Source: Malachius bipustulatus
Lineage: Eukaryota > Arthropoda > Insecta > Coleoptera > Melyridae
NCBI GenBank assembly: GCA_910589415.1
Contig: OU342639.1
Coordinates: forward strand, 24,932,268-24,996,267
Reading direction: 5' to 3'
Length of the DNA stretch: 64,000 bases
Shown here: piece after piece, positions 58,985 through 64,000 of the stretch
How positions within the stretch are numbered: the stretch's first letter is position 1
Layout of the letters: every line of letters begins with the position of its first letter
Notes under the pieces: generated by a model
The model's input: only the letters and a program-made list of their open reading frames with translations
Told to the model about the DNA's origin: nothing
Databases searched by the model: none
Made by a program: the position numbers and the translations under genes

Positions 58985-59160
58985 TTACGATGCGAATGCG
59001 AGTGCAGTGAGTGCAGTCTGTGCAGTGAGGGAGTGAGGACGAGGCCGGAGGAGTGAGGACTGAGGCCGAGCGGCCAAGCCGCGGAGCCGAGCCGGCAAGC
59101 GCCGTTCGCTCGCTTGCGCTTCGTCCTCGTCAACTGTGTACTTTCCTGCCGCTGGTTGGT
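58985..59160. promoter_or_regulatory. CpG-rich patch, possible alternative promoter or GC-rich repeat
   Basis: About 175 bp with strongly raised GC and many CpG, in clear contrast to the AT-rich surroundings; contains repeated gtgcagtgag and gccgagc words. It lies 3.6 kb upstream of the second Osa exon and immediately beside the hAT MITE. An alternative Osa start site is conceivable, but no TATA box, initiator or coding exon with donor could be established. It could equally be a GC-rich repeat. Confidence 0.25.
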
Positions 59161-60412
59161 TATAAACAAGGTTGTCAACTGCTACGGAGATGATATTAAA
59201 TGAACGTAGGCTCAATTAATATTACAAATTGTTCGAATTCACTACAAATAGCGGATTGCCCTAGAACGCCGTCGTTAAATAAAAAGTTTCAGATGATCTA
59301 CTTTCGTAGCATTTGAGCACATCGAAAGTTTAAAGTTGCGAATTACTTATCAATAAGTAATCGCTATCTTATGACTTGGGATGTTTAATAAAGTTCCGCT
59401 CAGCATTAATGATCAGATCCGACATGCCTACCAACTACCTACCTACAAATTGTTGAGTGGGAACTGGCCATAAAAGAAAACAATTTTTTTAAGAATGAAA
59501 GAAAGTTTAAATTCTGAATTCTGAAAGTAGAAAAAGTCTTCGTACATCATAGAAGTTTTTACTTTTTTGACTTGTATGTTACAATTCGAACAAAATTGAG
59601 GTACGTCAGTAAAGTGTTTTTGGAGCACATTTGGTGTCTCAAAAAAGTGGCGTATCTGCATCTGCATGAAGTCATTCAACCGTCGTATTTTATATGATAC
59701 AGTGTCATTTTCTTTCTACATCTCCACGCGCGAGGTCCCTTGCCTCTTCCCTAAAATTGGGTGAATGTAGTTGCTACACACGTGACAGATTTTATTGGTA
59801 ACCAGGGGAACAAGTCGAACCCAAACAGATTTTATCCAAATGAACCTAACATGGCTCTACGTTGTGTATTTTTTTGTTTTATGATCTTATTAATGAAATG
59901 CAAAAGAAGACCATTCAAGAACTTATATTATGTTAGTTGCTGAAGCACCTAACAAAACACGACTTTGGTGACGTTCGTGTGATTTCGCACCACAAAACCT
60001 GATTAGGTACCAAATACTGTAGACTGAACACTATTGGCCGTTCTGCTAGTGTGAAGTAGTAGAAAAGTATCTTTAAGTTTGATCGAATGTGCTATTTGTT
60101 CTTGAGTTTTCGTTGTTGTTGAAGTTTAAACAGTCTAAAGTAAAAACCATTATATGTACCTACTGTTATTATAGGTATGGGTTCGGATCCAATTCTTGTC
60201 ATGAGTAGTTTGTGTTATACCTATAAACTATTTATGTATTAATTGGCTGAATACATGGACTACCTAGTTCTCGAAGGGAAAGTTACTAGAGTGGAACTGC
60301 AGTATCTTATCCATCCAGTTGAGACCGCAAGTAGTTCGATGTTTGGATAGTCGCGGTCTTATTGTTACCGATTTTCGTGCCCATTAAGTATAATATTGGA
60401 TCGCGACGGATT
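59161..60412. other. Non-coding interval
   Basis: No gene recognised. Nothing repetitive noted except a few gtaggta motifs. Confidence 0.35.
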
Positions 60413-60860
60413 TGTTACGTTTTAGAAACGAAGATAAGCGCTTCGAGATTTTTTGTCTTTGTTGCAGTCCTGTATTGTTCGAAACCACCTTGGTCATAAC
60501 TTGCCGGTTTTGATGTCGATGGGGGAGCGAACAGCGAACGTTCGAAAGCCTGTTGTCGGTGTGTTGTGGACGGAATAGCATAGCAGCGTGCGCGCTGTGC
60601 TCCGGTCGAGTCCATGTCCAAGCCAGTTACAAGGGGAGCCCCTTTTATATACAATATTGCCATCTCTCTCCCGCATCGCGTTCCATGAACCCGCTAGCGT
60701 CACCACACGCCATGATTGCCAAATTAACGGATATTTACTCACGCTGGAGACCTGGAGATCGTTCACTTCGAGTTTCGAGTATTATTGCGTTGCGACTTCT
60801 TGTTCTTGGGTCACCATTCAAATCGCGCTTCAAAAACAGGTTAAAAAAATGGTCCTAGTC
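60413..60860 (-). repeat. LTR-like promoter region, minus strand
   Basis: The + strand word tgttacgttttag at 60413 resembles the tgttacggg end of the two solo LTRs. Read on the minus strand, a strong TATA box (gtatataaaagg, 60652-60641) is followed by about 220 bp and then the end ..aaaacgtaaca. The region is GC-richer than its surroundings. The order fits an LTR, but no AATAAA, no outer end and no target duplication were found. A host promoter is the alternative. Confidence 0.33.
60641..60652 (-). promoter_or_regulatory. TATA box
   Basis: Minus-strand gtatataaaaggggct is the best match to a metazoan TATA box in the window. Transcription would run toward lower coordinates. No open frame with recognised content follows. 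Confidence 0.45.
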
Positions 60861-60989
60861 CTAGAGTCTCAAGGCGAGTTTTGTTTTGAGATTGAAAATC
60901 CTATGAAAAGCGATAAAAAGAACTGGCGCATGAGATTTCTCTTTTTACTAGGTACTTTCAAAATTATAATTTGCTCGAAGAGCTATTTT

Positions 60990-61600
60990 TTTATTCAGTA
61001 TTTTCGGAGCCTAGGTACCTACCTACTCTGTGAACAATACAATCGTTTACTGGAACCTGGAACCAACACCCTTGTAAAGTTGAAAAACTTATATATGTAA
61101 CTATGGTGGTACCTTGGTACACCTAAATATACCTTTAAACACGTACCTACTCGTTATGTGAACATGAAAATACCTATACCTAGGTGTCTGAAGTGAACAC
61201 CAAAAGCTCGTAAGCAGGTAGGTACCTACCTACCTAAAAACCTATAATGATGTGTAGCACCCAAGTAGGTTATACCATACCATCCATACCTACCTATTTG
61301 GGTGCTGGGTAGGTATTTGTATGTAGGTAGGTATGTACTTTGTAAAGCAAATCTCTCGTTTTAATTTTAAACTTGGTTAGGTAGGTTTAATAACCTACCT
61401 AGTACCTACCTGTGTTATTAATAGTCATTTACCAAAAAGGTTTAACCTAGTATTAATAATATTTATTCTCAATATCCCCCATATCAGTTTGGTGTTACAT
61501 TTGTTGGATTCGCGAATTACGTAGGTACATGCCTATAATATACGCAGGCACCTAGTACCTACCTACACCTACCCATGATCATAGTTTTTTGAGGGATTAG
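60990..61600. repeat. GGTA/TACC simple-repeat-rich block
   Basis: Short runs of taggta and tacctacc in both orientations occur again and again (for example 61010-61025, 61216-61235, 61300-61340, 61380-61410, 61545-61575). Many meet at a ggtacc palindrome. The same motif is scattered through the window but is densest here. The 170-codon ORF ending at 61100 has no recognised content. Confidence 0.7.
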
Positions 61601-61630
61601 AATAATAATTGAACCATTACTGTCATTGAT

Positions 61631-61677
61631 AATTAGGTACGAGGGGCAACATGGGACATGTGTCCTCGTACCTAATT
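61631..61677. repeat. Perfect 14-bp stem hairpin
   Basis: aattaggtacgagg and cctcgtacctaatt are fully complementary around a 19-base loop. No T run follows and it is in no recognised transcript end, so I assign no function. Confidence 0.7.
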
Positions 61678-62708
61678 CATCCTAACATCCTCGTGTGTGT
61701 ATGTACAGTCAAATTTGCAGATCAAATCTATTACCTGTGACAAAGATAAAGATAGATTTGACATGTAGGTAATCTGTCACTTGTCCATAATTGGTACGAA
61801 ATACTTCTAGCTTTACCAATTTTACCATGCCATACCTACTGTGCACTCCTGCGCACATGGTTAATATTAATAAAAGAGGTCAATGGATTAGTAAGGCTTT
61901 TTTTACTAATTTATTGGTTCGGACTTATTTAGTTAGGGATTTATGTAGCGGCAATATGGCAACGTAGCGTACCGCCTTGTCATGCCGTTGCCTGGCTGGT
62001 GGCTGCCTCTGTGATGATGGTGCCATTTTCCTTCTCCTCGAGTCCTCGGGCCTCTAGCTTATCGCTCGCTAACGCTAACGCAGCTATGCTCTAACTCTCA
62101 TTAATAAGCTGTAAGCACGCCACTGTCACTGTTCCTGTTCCCTCTCTATGAGTAGGTACATTCTACACTGCTACACCCGATATAAATCCAATGTTGCCGT
62201 CCTTGTCTGTTACTCTGTGTAGCAAACGACCGACGAAGCAGAGGCCCAAGCGTAGTCCGTTCCGTAGTCACAATGATTGTACGTGGAACGAAACGAACTA
62301 GCCTAGCAGGGAACAAGCACCCTTGCTTGCTTCTCTCTATATCCTGAAATGTTATCCGCACGTCATACACCTTGTATATCTGCCTATGTAATCTCGAAGC
62401 TCCAAGCAGCGCAGATGATGTGATTGATGCATCTATTGTGTGTATGTGTATATTATACTTATAGGTATATAGGAGGTATTAGTTTTGAATTTCTTCCACT
62501 GTTGTTGACTTACGCCGTGACGTACCTAACCTAGTGGCGATGTTGACCCCAGCGTTTCGGGGGTCGGTGCAATTATTTTAGTTTTAGTCACGCCAGTAGG
62601 CTAATATCATCGTGTGAATGTGAATGTAGGTACATAGGGTAAATAGACGTACCTACACCATTGCAGTGCCTGTAATAGTGAGTGATCCTGTGATGTATAT
62701 TGTTATAG
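61678..62708. other. Intronic sequence before the second Osa exon
   Basis: A GC-richer patch with short ORFs lies at 61960-62340; none has recognised content. The acceptor before 62709 is gttatag with a modest pyrimidine tract. Confidence 0.4.
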
Positions 62709-62838
62709 GACCTGAGCGGCGGCAACAGCAATGACAGTTCAGGGGGCCCGGCTCCAGGAACTCCGAACTCCCAGGGGATGAGGCCCACACCGTCTCCTAC
62801 TGGATCCACCGGGTCACGGTCTATGTCTCCAGCTGTCG
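62709..62838 (+). CDS. osa: Osa/ARID1 homologue, internal 130-nt exon
   Basis: Bounded by the acceptor gttatag and the donor gtcagt. It starts in phase 0, continuing the 18007-18066 exon, and ends one base into the next codon. It encodes 43 residues: DLSGGNSNDSSGG, PAPGTPNSQ and MRPTPSPTGSTGSRSMSPAV. The GTPNSQ..MRPTPSP.GS..SRSMSPAV pattern is one I recognise from the N-terminal half of insect Osa and vertebrate ARID1A/B, ahead of the ARID DNA-binding domain. The protein is the ARID subunit that targets BAP-type SWI/SNF remodelling complexes to chromatin. Local base composition (GC-rich, all-frame-sparing) is unlike the AT-rich neighbourhood, as expected for a conserved exon. The ARID domain itself is beyond the window. 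Confidence 0.85.
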
Positions 62839-63557
62839 GTCAGTATTTTTATGTTTAAGTGTAATCGTAATGAGCGGATATTTATTATTGTTTATTTACT
62901 TGCAGACACTTTTGGTATTTTATTTTCATTGTTTTGATAGCTATGCTACTTGCTGGTTGTCATCTGAAAATCTGCAGTTGTTTATTACTCACAAAAGCAA
63001 ATAGACAAATATATGCTGGCATGATTGATTCCTGAAATTGAAAGTGCGGGTTGCCCCCTTGTATGAAAATAATTGGATCATTTTTAAGGTTATGTTGTAA
63101 TTCTTTTATTAATATGTCAATATTGTCCCCCAGCTTTTATTTACATTCTGATAAAACAGTATTCTTTAAATACCTCTACAGGATACAAATTATGTACCAG
63201 AATTTCTTGTTTTGCTGAAGTTACACAACTAACTTGTCTTGTCACTTGTCATGATAAGAATAATGACAGGGTTGTCTGTCATTTATTTATTGTAAGGAGT
63301 AATTTAAAATTTTGTAGAAATATATCAAACTATGATTCGGAGGTGAGCAGAGCTTAGAGAATGTTCGAAAAAGAATCGATTTGGAATAAGCCCTGGCCGC
63401 AAAGAGGTTGTCTTCAGTCATTTTTTTTAAACTGACATCTCTTGATTTGGTTAGGCTTGGTCTATATTTGCAGTTGTCAAAACATTCAAGAACCTTGACA
63501 AAAATAGATACTCACTTTATTAACATTTTTATAAAACTGATAAATAAAGTCAATTAA
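62839..63557 (+). other. osa: Start of the following Osa intron
   Basis: Begins gtcagt. AT-rich, no exon or repeat recognised before the transposase remnant. Confidence 0.55.
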
Positions 63558-64000
63558 TTAATTTAGGCGGCGAGTGAAGTAGTTTCCACCCTCCTGGACA
63601 CATTCTAATACACCCTTCCTCACTCCACTAAGGGCACCCTGTAACAGTTCGCTGGGTGTATCGTTTATCTCAATGAACTTCTCCTCGATTCCGTCTTATT
63701 CATTAATTTATGTCACAAATATTGAATTGTTGATGTAATGTAATGCCTTAAAAAGTCAGGTGGTGTGACGTTACAGGATCTGACTAACAATGTTATGGCT
63801 GTATTACGACTGATAAGTCGATCATCAAAATGCTCCCTCAATAAATCGAGTGTTTCGATAGTGCAATGTGATCGTGCACCGTCCTGTCGAAAGTATCTTA
63901 AAACGTAAAACGGCTGAAGAATTCCTTCCCTGTATCGCACAGCATTTATGTTCCCTTCAAAAAAGATTGGCCCAATTAATCGTCTACCACTAATTGCTGC
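63558..64000 (-). pseudogene. mariner/Tc-like transposase fragment, frameshifted, cut by window end
   Basis: From 64000 the minus-strand frame reads GRRLIGPIFFEGNINAVRYR, then YFRQDGARSHCTIETLDLLR, HFDDRLISR and NVTPPDF before a stop at 63713. The QDGA..H block carries the second catalytic Asp of the DDE/D family, and the R.ISR..N.TP.DF block is where the third catalytic residue and the usual PDL.P.DF.LWG motif sit, here degraded. After a frame change, a C-terminal block (FIEINDTPSEL ... GGNYFTRRLN) runs to a stop at 63558. A cut-and-paste transposase, dead because of the frameshift. The N-terminus and inverted repeats lie outside the window or were not found. Confidence 0.8.

Larger units (their letters stand above)
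18067..62708 (+). other. osa: 44.6-kb intron of the Osa gene
   Basis: Begins gtaagt after the exon ending at 18066 and ends ...gttatag before 62709. No other exon in the right strand and frame with both splice signals was recognised in between, although short low-complexity exons could be missed. It is filled with the mobile and foldback elements listed separately, on both strands. Confidence 0.55.

Noticed and set aside
60588..61100. 170-codon + strand ORF
   Set aside because: Runs across the LTR-like promoter region into GGTA simple repeats; no recognisable protein content.
61631..61677. Transcription terminator or small RNA hairpin
   Set aside because: Only a 14-bp stem with a 19-base loop in simple-repeat-like sequence; no promoter or T run supports a function.
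63631..63645. ACCCTGTAA as another TACAGGGTG terminus
   Set aside because: It lies inside the C-terminal coding part of the transposase remnant (codons for LLQGA), so it is a chance match.

Overview
This is a non-coding-dominated stretch of an animal nuclear genome, almost certainly an insect. It is AT-rich and densely packed with nested transposon remnants. It has GT-AG splice sites, very long introns and many GGTA/TACC-type simple repeats. There are no bacterial operons or long ORFs. The order cannot be fixed from the sequence; Hemiptera, Coleoptera and Lepidoptera all remain possible.

The only host gene I can support is on the + strand. A 60-nt exon (18007-18066) and a 130-nt exon (62709-62838) join in phase 0 and encode a Ser/Pro/Gly/Thr-rich low-complexity segment. 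I recognise this segment as the N-terminal part of the ARID1/Osa subunit of the BAP (SWI/SNF) chromatin-remodelling complex. The intron between them is 44,642 bp, and each exon also has at least 1.1 kb (3' side) or 18 kb (5' side) of non-coding sequence beyond it. Almost everything else in the window therefore lies in, or next to, introns of this gene.

Layout. 1-5.6 kb: a decayed repeat-associated ORF, a foldback element, and a DNA transposon with an 8-bp target duplication. 6.3-11.9 kb: LTR-like sequence, a well-delimited solo LTR, then two foldback elements back to back. 12.9-16.9 kb: four palindromic or foldback units. 18.0 kb: Osa exon. 18.3-24.4 kb: an inverted pair enclosing a possible minus-strand exon, a ~90-bp satellite array, and a tRNA-like SINE head. 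26-30.9 kb: a non-LTR RNase H relic with its target duplication, a second solo LTR carrying a nested MITE, a foldback element, and a reverse-transcriptase relic. 31.8-36 kb: a 637-bp tandem repeat and two foldbacks. 37.3-37.5 kb: a possible minus-strand promoter plus first exon. 38.9-40.4 kb: the only long uninterrupted ORF, a 5'-truncated CR1/Jockey-like reverse transcriptase. 41.9-48.5 kb: foldbacks and nested MITEs. 49.5-50.5 kb: an internally deleted non-LTR element with a DUF4780-like ORF1. 52-54.8 kb: foldback, mini-palindromes, and the inverted partner of the satellite array. 58-61.6 kb: hAT-like MITE, CpG-rich patch, a TATA promoter and GGTA repeats. 62.7 kb: second Osa exon. 63.6-64 kb: mariner/Tc-like transposase remnant running off the edge.

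The most unusual theme is a large set of unrelated-looking foldback elements, 0.05-1.2 kb long, many near-perfect palindromes. They share the terminal motif TACAGGGTG(T/G), and several share internal modules such as CTTCTACGCCACTGG. If transcribed as part of the Osa pre-mRNA, these would form long hairpin RNAs. All family names below come from reading the sequence; no database search was possible.
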